Shown here piece by piece: positions 22,801 to 34,802 of a DNA stretch of 64,000 nucleotides. The stretch lies in contig NW_006768848.1 of assembly GCF_000204055.1 (NCBI RefSeq), positions 231,636 through 295,635 on the forward strand, given 5' to 3'. The notes below the pieces were generated by a model. That model saw only the letters and a program-made list of their open reading frames with translations, was not told where the DNA came from and ran no database searches. Both the position numbers and the translations under genes were made by a program. The DNA is from Melampsora larici-populina 98AG31. Its lineage: Eukaryota; Basidiomycota; Pucciniomycetes; Pucciniales; Melampsoraceae. Numbering within the stretch: position 1 is the first letter of the stretch; the number at the start of each line of letters is the position of its first letter.

Positions 22801-24234
22801 TGGCGGAAGTCGGTTTGTCGAGCTCATAACATGTCACGTAAGTCAAAGGTTGTGGGAAAAGGGACCCGGGTTCAATTTTGAAGATAACGTTGTGAATAAC
22901 TAAACATTGATTGATGCAAGAGGTTCGCAAGTAGAATGTAGGCAGAGTTAGGTATTGGGATTTTGTGATAGCTTTGGGTGAGGATGGTGAGGAGTACTGA
23001 AATGTTGGAATCAGGGTGACTGAGGTTTTTTGATGGACCGAGATCTAGTTTTCTTCATCACTTGCAAGAAAGACCACTAAAATAGATGATCGCTCTTGTG
23101 ATTAATCAAAAACAAAAGAAAAAAATTGGCTATGGCGCTTTGGGAAACATTGTCCCTGAAATTTGCCAACACTTAAAACTTAAATTAGAGGTGTCCGTGA
23201 CTTTGCGAACACAAATTTTAAGGACTTTCAAGCCTTAAAATCCTTGATTGCCAACCTGCGTGCAGGGTGTTTGCGAATCTCTTCTTGAACCGCCCTATTG
23301 ATACCAAACATGTATGATTCATTCACTAATGTGTTGTAAGTATAAGTATTTGACCCTGTGCAACTTTTACTCAACAGCCCTAAAGACCAATCAATTTTAA
23401 CCAAAAAACCCAAAAAACTATGTAATGACACCATGTAATGACTTTGTTACTAATAGACAATGCAACTTACACAGCCAAAGTGATCAATGATGTAATTAGA
23501 TGTTACACAGCGCTTCTTATGATGAATACAGGTGATTTTTCCTTGTAAACTGGCTGAAAACCTATTTTTGAGGTTACAGGTTTTTTCAGATGATGTCCAA
23601 ATTTGGACTACTAAAGTTCATCTTGTAGAAATCGTGATACTGATCAATAATTGGCACCATATCAGGTACTTCTGATGAGTAATGGCAGAGTTATTGAGTC
23701 GTGAAGTTAAGGTTTTTGTATGTAAATGTTGTTACATATATGCATGTAAGTGTAAAATTCAAAGTTCACACCAATTTCTTATTTCTCTCATACCTTTCTT
23801 CACACACCTACGTTACTAATAATGTAAATGTTGTACATTAAGTAATCCACTCTTCTGCGTTGAATGAGCTATTTACCATCCAATTCTGACATCAATTGAC
23901 ATATGTAATAAGCTGAAAACCTTCATTTTTGACAAAATTCAGTTATTTTTACCACTTTACACAGCTATTTCTCCTACTCTTTTGCTCCTGGAATGTTACA
24001 TCATCACCTATAACCTCAAAAATCCCAACAAATCCTCTTGGCAACCTTAAATATTACTCATACCACCATTACATATGTAAAATACTAGTAAAACCCTTGT
24101 TTACCAACTTCAAAAAGTACTGTTCTCTTGATAAATTATATTACTCCTTATCAACCATCAAGATTGAAGTTGTTAATGGATAATATAATGCTTTTCTATC
24201 ATATTATAACCTCACATTACCCATAAACCTAATA
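22801..24234. other. AT-rich stretch with TGTAA words, no gene
   Basis: Repeated TTACATA/TGTAA-type words suggest an eroded miniature element between about 23430 and 24230, but I could not define inverted ends. A CTTCTTATGATGAATACAGG word (about 23511) recurs near 29655. Confidence 0.35.
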
Positions 24235-24731
24235 CAGTAAGATTCCTTTATAAGCATGGTGATGTTTGCACCAAATCCCATGCTAATATAAAAAATGCTT
24301 CTTATCGGAACAGACCTAATAGCCTATAGGAGCATAAAACATGCTCAAAATTATGCTATGCTTGAATGTCATGCTTGGCACTTGCAACTATTGAAAAATA
24401 TGTACTACAGAAACCTAGAAGCAAAAATTGACAGACAGTTTTTCAATTGATCTTGGCTTTTCTACTCAATGCAGCCTAATTTACTCCACTTCACCTACCT
24501 TTCTTCTCCTTTCTTGCATCACATAGAAGCATAAACACGTGAAAAAATCATGTTATGCTTCTTTTTTCATGCTTCACATGAAATTATACAAGCATATCAG
24601 TCAAAACCTGAAGCATATGCTTAAAATGCTTATAAATCCGAATTTACTGCCCACCAAAAATGGTCGCATCATTTTTGATGCTTATCAAAAAATATGCTTG
24701 TAACGGCAATGCTTAAAAAGGAATCCCACTG
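24235..24731. mobile_element. Mariner-like miniature element with ATGCTT arrays (497 bp)
   Basis: The ends are CAGTAAGATTCCTTTATAAG and the complement of CAGTGGGATTCCTTTTTAAG, flanked by TA (24233-24234, 24732-24733). The interior repeats ATGCTT and AAGCAT many times. It is non-coding. It lies only about 40 bp before the next TA-flanked element. Confidence 0.8.
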
Positions 24732-24771
24732 TATCAATACCCTAAAAACCATTTCCAAGCCTGTATACCTA

Positions 24772-25739
24772 CAGCCTGATGCATAATTGATGACTTTGGA
24801 GAAAAAAAACATTGAGTTTTTTTAAAGAAAACCTCCAGTTTTTTCACAAAGCGACCAAGTTTTTTCGAAAAGCTGCCAAGTTTTTTGAAAAGTCACTCAG
24901 TTTTTTTTTTGCAAACTGGCCAAGTTTTTTTCGAAAAGTCAATGAGTTTTCCAAAAACAAGTCGTACAAAATTAGTGAAGCTTAATGACAAATCACCGGA
25001 TTGATCAAAATCAAAACTTGCCATTCCACTATCATCTCAGCACCTCATTTTTGATGTATTATCATATTATCTGTACCTTGTAAATGACTGTCTTAATGTT
25101 CTAAAGGGAATTCACCAAACATTTTTTATTTTGATTTCACTGAAAGACCTATGTAGAACCTTAGATACAAGGATCAATTTGCTCTATAAAAATCTGTTAT
25201 AACCTTTTCACCCAGGGTTGAAAGGCGTTCAATTCAATCGCCTTCCTACTGAATGATGAGATTCTCTGAAAGTTTTAACAGTAGCTAGAAGTTCGCTAGT
25301 ACAAGTTCCTCAATTGAGACCCTCTACCCTCAAGATCTCAGAACTCATAGATCTCCAGTTGATTTATCAATTTTGTCATCATAATTTGACTGACTGAGTG
25401 AAGACATCAAGTGGATCAGATACAGAATAAATGGTTGATTATGCTGTGAGGTAGTGATGTGATATTGGACGGTCACGAAGCCAAGTTTTGATATTGATCA
25501 GATCAATCAATCTGGTGATTTGCTGTTAAGCTATTCACCAATTTTGTACAACTTTTTCTGAAAAATCTCATTGACTTTTGGGTGAAATACTCAGCCAGTT
25601 TTCAAAAAAAACTCAGTGACTTTTTGAAAAACTCAGCAGCTTTTCAAAAAAACTTAGTCACTTTTTAAAACATCTTGAGGTCTTCTTTTCTGAAAACTCA
25701 ACGTTTTTTTCCCAAAGTCATCAATTATGCATCAGGCTG
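24772..25739. mobile_element. Mariner-like miniature element family M2, copy 1 (968 bp)
   Basis: The inverted ends begin CAGCCTGATGCATAATTG and continue through GATGACTTTGG. TA flanks the element at 24770-24771 and 25740-25741. Next to each end is an array of units of about 25 bp built from AAGTTTTTT and GAAAAGTCA. A shorter relative lies at 62119. It is non-coding. Confidence 0.8.
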
Positions 25740-25741
25740 TA

Positions 25742-27111
25742 TATGTTTGAATTTTTCTTATGTTTCTTGTTTCTTTTCTTTTCACAATCTTTTGTTAATA
25801 ATTCATACTGATCTTAATAAGTTGCTTGAAATGAATGTCCTCATAATAATATAATGTGCAATGTATAAGCCTCAAAGATCTTCTATTGATCAGACTCCAT
25901 CAATTTCAAGTTTTCCTTTGTGCTGAACTTTTCTAACAACTTGGTAAACAACCTGTGGTCAATTTTCTTTGATTGATACCATAAATTGATCACCACATCA
26001 TTCATGTGTTTTTCCTTACTTTTAGATGTGCTGTTGAATGTTTTTGTATTCTTTCTCTTTCCCTCATCTTCCGGAAGAGAAAGACAAGTGTTTATCTCAT
26101 TACATCACAACCATAGATCCAACAAGCTCATACCTTGTAGTGTTCACTTTTGCTTTATACTATCAACCATGTGATAGGTACTTGTTAAGATAACTCATAC
26201 ATCAATTCTTTATCACTCCACTTACATTTTTATATCTTTCTTCATACTTTGTTTACCATCTATTTGTGGGTAAGTGCCATCCAAATAAAGGATTGTGGAG
26301 TCTGTTCCATCTAACATATCACACACACTTTATCAGGTAATGAAAACTCTCATCTTTGGGAAGAGAAATCACAACCATGGATCCAACAAGCTCACAGCTT
26401 GTACTGTTCAGTTTTGCTTTATACTATTGACCATTTGGTGGGCCAGTTCCATCCTAATAAAGGACTGTGGAGTCTGTTCCGTCTAGCATATCACACGCAC
26501 TTTATCAGGTCCTATATTCCAAGGATCCACAACATTCTTATGTCATCTTGGGCACACAGTAACATTGCAAGGCAAAGGCACCCATGGACAGATCAAGAAG
26601 TACATCAAAATCAAAATCAATGACATCCTTGATTGAAGTGAGAAGATTGTACATCCAACCAAAAATCTTTTAACCAGCTACCTTGCCCAGCTGGAAAAGG
26701 ATCAAATGAATGTCCTCATTTTTGCTCTACCTACACCCAAAGGAAAGATATTTCAGGATGTCAATTGGAAGGTTTCATCATTTGTGCTTTGCAAAGTACA
26801 CAAACAAGTGTGTCAAGTTGAATTTTATCCAGATTGATTGCCAATGATCACAATCATCTCACTTTGTAGCTTGAGCTTGCAAGGCGCCCATTGAGCACAG
26901 AGACTAAGCCTTGTACCAAAATATTCACAACAATATGTGGTCTTCCCTGCTGTCATCTTTTATGTTGACTTATCTCAGAGAAGAAACCGCTTTCACTTGG
27001 AGATATTCAACACGACTGTCATCTGTATCATCACATACCACTTTTGCTTGACCTATTGCCCAAAGGGCCAATCAACACATTGCCAACTGTTCTTAAACAC
27101 CTGTCTGAGAA
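25742..27111. pseudogene. Decayed coding remnants and tandem repeats, unidentified
   Basis: Two interleaved direct repeats occupy 26090-26515. One unit (CAACAAGCTCA) is repeated about 266 bp apart, the other (GTGGAGTCTGTTCC) about 171 bp apart. From about 26660 to 27110 there are coding-like plus-strand pieces, for example NVLIFALPTPKGKIFQ and later VFPAVIFYVDLSQRRNRF. They are frame-broken and probably come from a transposon protein I cannot name. After removal of the element at 27112 the text continues as LSENFNNLPMQQQQEMVEQ. Confidence 0.35.
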
Positions 27112-27504
27112 CAACGGTGGCACGGCTAAGCTAAGTTAGCGCTTAGCGGTGCATTAGCTTAGTGATTTTTTGTCGCTAAGCTAGCGCTAAATCCTTAGCG
27201 CACTCAAGCTAAGCTAATCAAATTTCAATTTTTCATTTAGCGGGTCTGCGCTAAGCTAAGCCGGGAGCTTAGCTATCAAAAAAATACATGTTTTAAGTGC
27301 AAAAAAGGGCCGCTATGCCGCTATTAGCGGTTTAGCAGCCAATTAATTGGCTTAGAAAGTTTCAATTTACGCCCGCTAAGCTAATGGCTTAGCGTTAGTG
27401 GAAATCCGCTAAGATTAGCGTTAGCGGATTTTTCCTTAGCGGCTTCTGGCTAAGCTAAGCCAAGGTGGCAAAAATCCTTAGCTTAGCTTAGCGAGCCACC
27501 GTTG
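27112..27504. mobile_element. hAT-like miniature element with GCTAAGCTAA arrays (393 bp)
   Basis: The ends CAACGGTGGC and GCCACCGTTG are flanked by a 7-bp direct repeat CTGAGAA (27105-27111, 27505-27511). The interior is filled with GCTAAGCTAA, TTAGCG and complements on both strands. It interrupts a decayed reading frame that resumes directly after it. Confidence 0.8.
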
Positions 27505-27951
27505 CTGAGAATTTTAATAACCTTCCAATGCAACAGCAACAGGAAATGGTTGAGCAGTTACACAAAATTTCCCACCAGGTCCTGATTGTTTAATTACCAG
27601 GACCTCATCCAATCATACCCAAATGAAGACCCCGGTTAACTTCAAATCATTGGGATAACAATACCTCTATGTGTCAAGATCCATCTGGGTTTGAGTATGT
27701 TGATCCACCTGGGAATGGGAAACAAGATGAGAATTGTAAGGCTTGTGGTCTGATGGTACATTGGCGTAACAATGCCCAACCACACCCACAATTTCAATTG
27801 CCTTGAATTAAAAATCAATACCAAGCTGATATATCTCCATGCTTGCTTGTCCTAACTATATGAAATTCAAAATGATCATATGATCACTCCAATCAAGTAT
27901 AAATCCATATGATCTTCTACTCCTGAGAAACCCTTGATTGATGCAAGAAAC

Positions 27952-28283
27952 CAAGGCTGACACTATACTATACTGTACTATACTGCACTATACTATACTG
28001 GACCTGAAATATACTTGGTATAGTATGTTTCCAAACATGGTATAGTATAGTGCAGTATAGTATAGTATAATTGAAATATACTGCAGTATATTTATAAAAA
28101 CTTGTCAAAAACTTGTATAGGTGTCATCCAGGTATGTTTGGTAAATCCAAATATACTGGGTATATTTACAGCATAGTATGAGTATAAATATACTAGTATA
28201 TTCCATATAATGCCGAGTATAGTATACTTGAAATATACTATACCAACAGTATAATATACTGGTATAGTATAGTGGCAGCCTTG
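27952..28283. mobile_element. hAT-like miniature element with TATAGTATA arrays (332 bp)
   Basis: The ends CAAGGCTGACACTATAC and the complement of CAAGGCTGCCACTATAC are flanked by the 7-bp repeat AAGAAAC (27945-27951, 28284-28290). More than ten TATAGTATA-type words occur inside on both strands. It is non-coding. Confidence 0.8.
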
Positions 28284-28604
28284 AAGAAACTCAGAGAACA
28301 TATCACTGTTCTTGATTAACTGTTTAATTCATTGCCTCACTCCCATTCCATTTCCAAGTCAAATGGAATTTACGATAACCTTTCTCAAGGTCTGTCATTT
28401 TCTACTGCATTGCAATTTGCATCACAGAAACAATTTGAGTATTGTGCTAAACTCATTATACAATGCTTCAGACAATCATGATCATGCATAACTGTTCAAC
28501 AATCACGTTCAAACATCTCTTTCATACCTCACTCTTCCCACTCTTTTCTCAGTCTTTGGTTATTGAAAAAAAGAAAGCCCATGGTTCCATGTAGTGTGGT
28601 AAAT

Positions 28605-29000
28605 CAGGGCTGTGACCCGGTCCCGGCCCTGCCCTGCTGACTGTTCCCAACAATATTCACAAAGCTGACAGTCTGTGCCCTGTCACACTGAGATTTAGCC
28701 ACAAAATCCCTGCGGGCATGCCAGTGGCGCTGCCCTCCCAAGTGCCTGTTGTTTTTTTGCTTGATAAACAAACAAAATACTCTTTTCCTTTAATAATTTA
28801 GGCACATTATAGATATTCTTGATGTGCAAGTAGGCTCATATAGGATCCAAAAAAGGTCCAATACACATATAATGGCAATGTAGTCCAAAATCATTGCATA
28901 TTACCACATTTTTGTACCCATAAAGCATTGAAAGTGTGACCTGGGTGGCCCTGGGTGATTTTTGAAGGCCCTTGGGTCTAGCCAGGGCCGGAATTGGACC
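28605..29000. mobile_element. hAT-like GGCCCTG-array element, truncated copy
   Basis: It starts CAGGGCTGTGACCCGG and contains many CCCTG/GGCCCTG words. It aligns in order with the complete relative at 58643-59019, but its right end is missing where the family 2 LTR-like repeat begins. The truncation may come from that insertion or a deletion. Confidence 0.55.
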
Positions 29001-29002
29001 TG

Positions 29003-29490
29003 TTGTTGGTGTAGAACTTGAAGCTCAACAAGAGCTTTACAGAGCTTAAAGAGGGATAATCTACTAGCATAACTAACTAATAGAAGTTGCCTGAGACTGC
29101 CTCTTTGAAAGAACCGACACAGGGAGTTGTTGACTTCTTTGGGATAAGGCACCAGATAAATGATTTGTCAATACTCAATTCAAGTATTATTCCCATGAAT
29201 TTTAAATAAAAGAAAAACTCAACACTGCTATAGTGTTATTCCAATCTGAGCACAACAAAAACACAATGTTTATTACTGAACCAGCAACAATCAATTAGAT
29301 TCTTATTACAAGGAAGACTTGTAGTCTTATCACACATAAAGAAATTTCTCCTTTGATATAAAGGGGCTATTTAGTGAACTTAGTACTGCTAAAGTAATTA
29401 AATAATGATTAAAAACACTTTAACAAAAGTATAAGATCAGAAAAAAGGGGAACAAAGCCTGTAAAACTGCCATCAATAGTATATAACACC
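29003..29490. repeat. LTR-like repeat family 2, copy 2
   Basis: It starts TGTTGTTGGTGTAG and runs to about TATATAACACC. It is co-linear with 20389-20840, with perhaps 65-70 percent identity by eye. It has no coding region. A solo LTR of an old retrotransposon is the simplest reading, but I see no target duplication. Confidence 0.5.
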
Positions 29491-30472
29491 CTTGCAAACT
29501 TCCATCAATGGTAAACACACTTCAAAAACCATCAAAAACTGTCAAAAACCAACAAAATCCCTCCAATGTAACCTTATGATGTCAATATTAATGTTGTTTG
29601 CCGTGATTTAAGCTGTGAATTTGATCAATTGATGTTAATAAAGAATGAAAAGATCTTCTTATGATGAATACAGGTGATGATCACATCTAATGAAACCAAC
29701 TGAGTCCTTCTACAACCAAAAGAGTTTTCTGAACCAATATCTAAACCAAATGGTTTGACTGAAAAATCTACTTCATTTAATGAAACTGATGTTAAGAAAT
29801 CAGTTTGATGATTTGAATGTAAGATTGAAGAAGTTGAAAGCTTGTGTGGTTGAATTGAACATAGTTTTTATTGGTTTCATTTGACAATGGAAAACTTCAG
29901 ACAAATTAAGTTGAGTATTTTTACCAAATGGATTAAATTATTGTAAATTTCAGCTTCCAAGTTTTGACCTGGCAGGCCTGTTTGACTATCAATTTGGGTA
30001 TTTACTTTCAGGTCAACATCTATTCTCATCTTCTCATTCCTAAATCCAATATATGCAAACCAAACAAGGAATTTTGTTTAGATCAGAATGGACCCAAAAG
30101 AGTTAGAGCTTTGTATGCAGAAAATTCAAAAACTATCATACCATTGAAGCTAAAACTACAATTTTATCACTCATGCCATATATACTTAATCCACTTGTTG
30201 TTTTGGAATAGGTACAATTGGTCTTCTGGGAAGGGTCTGAGAATGATATTTGGACATGATGGTTGTATTTTCTCTGGAAATAACTCAAACCATTCTGACC
30301 ACTTCACATGTGGACATGCAGCTAAACTTTGTTCCAGTTTATTCTGTATTATTGTTTGTCTTTTACTCTAGGACAAATTCTGAAATTAGATTGATGTTGA
30401 ACTTGAATCAAACTTGACTTGAATTGGATTGAAATTGGATTGAAGTGGTTGTACTCACTGGCCTGCCAGTGA
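29491..30472. other. Unassigned stretch
   Basis: One plus-strand ORF of 135 codons (29964-30371) has no recognisable motif. Its composition is close to the surrounding repeats, so I do not call it a gene. Confidence 0.35.
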
Positions 30473-31244
30473 CTAGTAAAATGACACTGTACAATACTGA
30501 TCACCTTCTTCAAGGATTACGCCAATGACATGTTGAGTACACTTGATAACTTGACCCCAGCTGAAGTTATAGTTCTGTGAGAACCAACCCACCAATGCCC
30601 CATTCCCATTACTACCAAGATGCTCCAGAGTGATGGCTAGCTGGTGTTTGACCAGAGGTTGGGGATCATTGCTGAGTGTGAAAATGCTGGGATGGTCCTG
30701 GATGAGACCTCTGAGGGCTTCAAACCTGTCAGGGGTTGTATACATTGCTTGTCAACAGTCCTTGCAACATTCACAGATCATGTCAGGGAAATTGAAAGGA
30801 GATGCATATGGAGCCTTGTGTTGTGGAGAAAGAGATTGTGTTCTGCTAACCCAAGTTAGCAACTTGGCCAACTCATTTTCTTGGCTGAAAACTACATCAT
30901 ATGTAGAGCGTGGACTCAGCAGGGTTGTCAGGGTACAAGAGTTGTCCATTGGTGGGATAGTTGGGCGCCGCTTCATTGTAGTCTGCAAACTCATTAATCA
31001 ACTCTAGATGTTCCCAGACACAGGCTAAGGTAAGATCTTGGATGATCTGGGCTTGTTTGGACCACTGTGGCATTGTGGAAGTCAAATAGAAAAAGAAACT
31101 GATCAAAAATGAATCTTGGTGGGTCAATGTGATGATAAATGATTGAAAAGGAATCTTAACAGTTGCCAAATGTTGATGATGAGTAGCAACTGTTAATGCT
31201 GGGACCAAGACAACATCAATCCAGATGCTTTTAAGCTTCAGCAA
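30473..31244 (-). pseudogene. PIF/Harbinger-type transposase, N-terminal part only
   Basis: On the minus strand MPQWSKQAQIIQDLTLACVW (about 31070) is followed, after frame breaks, by RFEALRGLIQDHPSIF and LAITLEHLGSNGNGALVGWF (30600-30745), then a helix-turn-helix-like NYNFSWGQVIKCTQHVIGV. This is the usual N-terminal layout of fungal PIF/Harbinger transposases. The DDE_4 catalytic domain is absent downstream. Another fragment lies at 22640. Confidence 0.6.
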
Positions 31245-32045
31245 TTGCTTTGAGCATCTCTATCTCTCTTTTTCTCTCTGTCTTTTCCTCAAGGTATCAT
31301 TCTTTTACATATATAATAACATTGTTTTTCTTGCTTCTTTTCACAAAGATCATCTTTTTTTGATTGATTTTTCAAAAACCAATGATCTTGACTTTTTTTC
31401 AAAACTTTTCAAGTGTTTGTACCTTTGTCTCAAAGCTTGTTGTTTTCCTTATAAGACATAGTGGTTTTTTTAAACAATGTTTCAACATCCAAGTAATGTT
31501 TTAGGTAAAATTCATCCAAACAAAATCACTCATATGTTGTAAAATTCCTGCTTGGAATTTTTGACTTGAACCCTTCCAATGCATTTGATCTTGCATGGAA
31601 TAACTCTGAAGGGACTGTATGAAATACATTGGTGTGCACTGGAGCTTTCCCAAACCACATATGCAGTCTGACCTGCAGAAACTTTGGGTCCTTTTCACCT
31701 CTTCCAAGAAACAGCTCGGTATTCTCTTGAGGTCCTGACCCAAACTTTGAGGGGGGTACAGGACCCCTCTGGGTGGCCATAGAGGAGTGATTGTGACCTG
31801 TGAAAAGAAGTGGCAGGTTGTGGAGATGATGATCTCAATCCTCCACTCCACTTAACGCAAGAATATCCAGTACATATGGGGAAGATGGTCTGACTGGGAG
31901 CCCACAAGATATGAGCTATAGATGCTCTGAAGACTGATATCTCAAGTGTGATCCAATGAATCCATCAACCCCTTTCTACAAAACCCACGTATATTGTGGA
32001 GTGCAATGGTGAGTTGATCTGCAATAACCACACCTGAAATATGAA
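31245..32045 (-). other. Possible coding remnant, unidentified
   Basis: Overlapping minus-strand frames at 31500-31907 look compositionally coding, for example KFGSGPQENTELFLGRGEK and VRLHMWFGKAPVHTNVF. There is no start or splice context I can trust. I assign no function. Confidence 0.3.
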
Positions 32046-32149
32046 ATTTGAATGAGACAAGGTGTTGATTTACTGATCAAGATTTGAAATCACACACGAC
32101 ATTTGGACATACATCATCATAGAAACAGTTATGAATTTCTTGACACCAT

Positions 32150-34050
32150 TTTTGTGAAAATAGAGTCCCAAAAGACTGATAACCTATAAGTCGGGATAGC
32201 CCCCCCTGAAAAGCTTAAATTGATGGAGTTTGCTCCTCTAATTGGAAATTTTGTGTGTTTATGTACTTTGATTGTTGAGATTATATGTCCATGCATTCCA
32301 CCATGTTGAATAAACTCAAGGGGGAAACTTATTTTTTGTCAAAGCTGGTGAATACCAAAGGAAAAGCAATCAACAGAAACCCCGGAAATTCCTGTGGCAT
32401 GATATTTTCAAACTGAAAATCATATATCCAAGCAACAACAGAAAAAGAGCACCATGTAGATATCCTTGTAGCACGTTGGCGTGCACACACACAGGTCTTT
32501 CCTTAGACCCGGTAAAGACCCATCAAAGATATACCACAACAGGCATATCTTCCCCTTATCAACTGTGACGTTGACAGTCATTTGACCCCAGATGAAGACA
32601 AAGGATTCTGCAGCTCCTATAAATAAATCACTATTCACAAAGGGTGCTCAACAACAATCTCAGTCTGAATCCAACCAAAATACTTTCAGATATGTTTCAA
32701 GACTCTCTGTGTTTGCATGGCAACTCCCACAAGGATATTTACATGGTGAAGTATAAGAAGGAATATTAGTCAACTTGACTTATATCAGGTGGTGTGTTGC
32801 TTTGTAAGACCTATTGCTTTTACAGGGTCTGTAAGAGTAGAGGAATGCAAAGCAAGACAAAGCAAAATAATAAAGAAATTTTCACCTAGTAGATCAAAGT
32901 GTTGCGGACAACACAGGAAGTGTTTACCAAGACCAACAATTGATGATGCCCCTAACCATCCACCTGTAATCATCAGGCGACACCAACAGCTTTGACTAGA
33001 CAAAAACCACGAGGATAATTGTTTTTAACAGATTTTTGAAGTCGTATCATCACAATCACGATTATATGGACGGTAAATCAGACATGATAGGGATGATTGC
33101 ACCGCAGAAATCGGATTTCAACTGCCCTTATTTACAATATGACACAACTCTTGAGGACATTCTAAATGACATGGTATATTCAAGTTCAATAGATAGACAG
33201 GGTCAGCTGATGATTATTGATCAAAAGTCAGTTCTAGCTGTTCTAGAGGACTTGCGTTGGTTCAGATGTCGTCTCGCGCAATGATAGTCTCTTGCTACTC
33301 CATCAGTGTCAAGATGTGTGCAACCTTTTGTTTTGGAAATTTACGGAGTAATTCAATTTGCCAAAATTAGTAATAATATGGTGTGTCAATGTTGATGAAA
33401 AGTTTCGTGTTATTTCACGGTTCTAGAACCTATCTGTGCATCCACGCGTCTTTGAATGAGGTAAATAACAAATGAAAATTGGCTCACGGATAGGTCTTGC
33501 AACGTGTTTAATATCATCGTACTCCATTGCGACATCGCAAACGAATGATCCTGCGGTGTTCAATGGTTTTCCGCTCGGGCCCTCGCAGTCAGTCGCAGCT
33601 GTATGATCATCCATTGAACAAGAATGTAAGCCTCCAATTGCCCATTGTTTCGAAATAAGACGATTCCTTCGCACAGGGTTTTCCGTTATCTGCCCTTCCG
33701 CACCATTTGCAAGCATAGTTTGTATATGTACCCTTACTGTCTACTTGACACACTTCGAGTATTATTTTTGGTGAGAGGAAGGTTGTATAAACATGTTTTG
33801 TCAGCTCGCACTCTGCTTGATAGTGATAGATAATTGATTGGATCTGAAGAAGTGGAAAATTCCAGGATGAGGGGGATTGTTCGACCAACTTTGAAATGGA
33901 GTAGTTTTCTGCCAAGACTGATTGCATTCTATGGCATTGGCATTTACAAACATGTGCGACCCGAGATTTTGCAACAGCAGCAAAACAAACACATAACCAA
34001 AAATGGGGCTTGAGAGGATCCAAGACATACGTCAGGAAACGAGATGTCGA
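32150..34050. repeat. Segmental duplication, unit 1
   Basis: It matches unit 2 (34803-36620) at three co-linear places. These are a TTTGTGARAATAGA stretch (32150 and 34803), a TGTAAGAGTRRAGGAATGC stretch (about 32828 and 35186) and the secreted-protein genes (34028 and 36605 starts). Spacing differs by a few hundred bases, so the duplication is old. Confidence 0.55.
33423..34028 (-). CDS. Small secreted Cys-containing protein (candidate effector), copy 1
   Basis: The ATG at 34028 opens MSWILSSPIFGYVFVLLLL, a clear signal peptide with likely cleavage after the ANA motif near residue 33, before IECNQSW. Downstream pieces encode IQSIIYHYQAECELTKH, then YACKWCGRADNGKPCA, then SMDDHTAATDCEGPSGKP and a C-terminal CTDRF end at 33423. 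The pieces lie in different frames, so introns or frameshifts must join them. A CTTCTTCAG acceptor precedes the second piece, but I could not find a donor that restores phase. A paralogue at 36060-36605 has the same order of motifs. Secreted Cys-rich proteins of this kind are common in plant-pathogenic rusts. Function is unknown. Confidence 0.5.
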
Positions 34051-34802
34051 TGAGTTTTGCGAGTCGTATAGCTATTAAAGATTCTAAATCTGGTAAGGTC
34101 AGGGGGAAAACAGCAATGGGACAGGCGCTTTCAGGGAGTACGGAATAGATGCAGCGTTATACGATATCAGCGAAGAATTTTGCGCTTCCAGGCGCTTGCC
34201 CCCAAAGTCCAGATATATATGTTGTATGAAACACTCTTACCCTTCACTTAGCCAAGGGTTCGTCACCGATTGGGAAGCAGAATTACGTTAATGGAGACCG
34301 CGAGTCCATAGGAGTTCTTCAGTTAACTTGAGAGATTGTCTTCAATTGACGCTGTATTCAAAGCCACGGATGACTAAGTTCCCTTCGAGGCCTACCGAAA
34401 AAAAAGAAAACGCATAGCGGAGAAGGTAACGCCAAGAACCCTGTACAACCTATTACCCAGACTGATAGGGTTCGAGAGGGCTGAATGCCTAGATTCTTCA
34501 TCGCATCGTTTGATACTGGTTTAAAAAGATCATAGCAGACAGTCCTCAGTCCATAGTCTTGCCAGAGTGCCGTTTGAACGATCTCCTCGAATACATTTTG
34601 ACTATGATGCATTGTATAAAATATACCAACACATTCATTAAAATCATGTGGAATCAGAGGAGTTCTTGATTTACCAATCTTGTCAGTTATTCCATCTTTC
34701 CATGTATCCTTGAGCAACCTGGAAAAGTACATCAATCTCACAGAGAAGTTTTGAACCAAAACAATCCTCATGGAAAAATCGTGTACGTTTTGAGGCTATT
34801 GT
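34051..34802 (-). other. Spacer with an unrecognised minus-strand reading frame
   Basis: A 137-codon frame (34358-34771) starts MRIVLVQNFSVRLMYF and contains NECVGIFYTMHHSQNVF. It may be an exon belonging to the duplicated locus. The C-terminal part after about residue 108 looks non-coding. No family is recognised. Confidence 0.35.

Noticed and set aside
29964..30371. 135-codon plus-strand ORF
   Set aside because: No recognisable domain and repeat-like composition; kept only as unassigned sequence.
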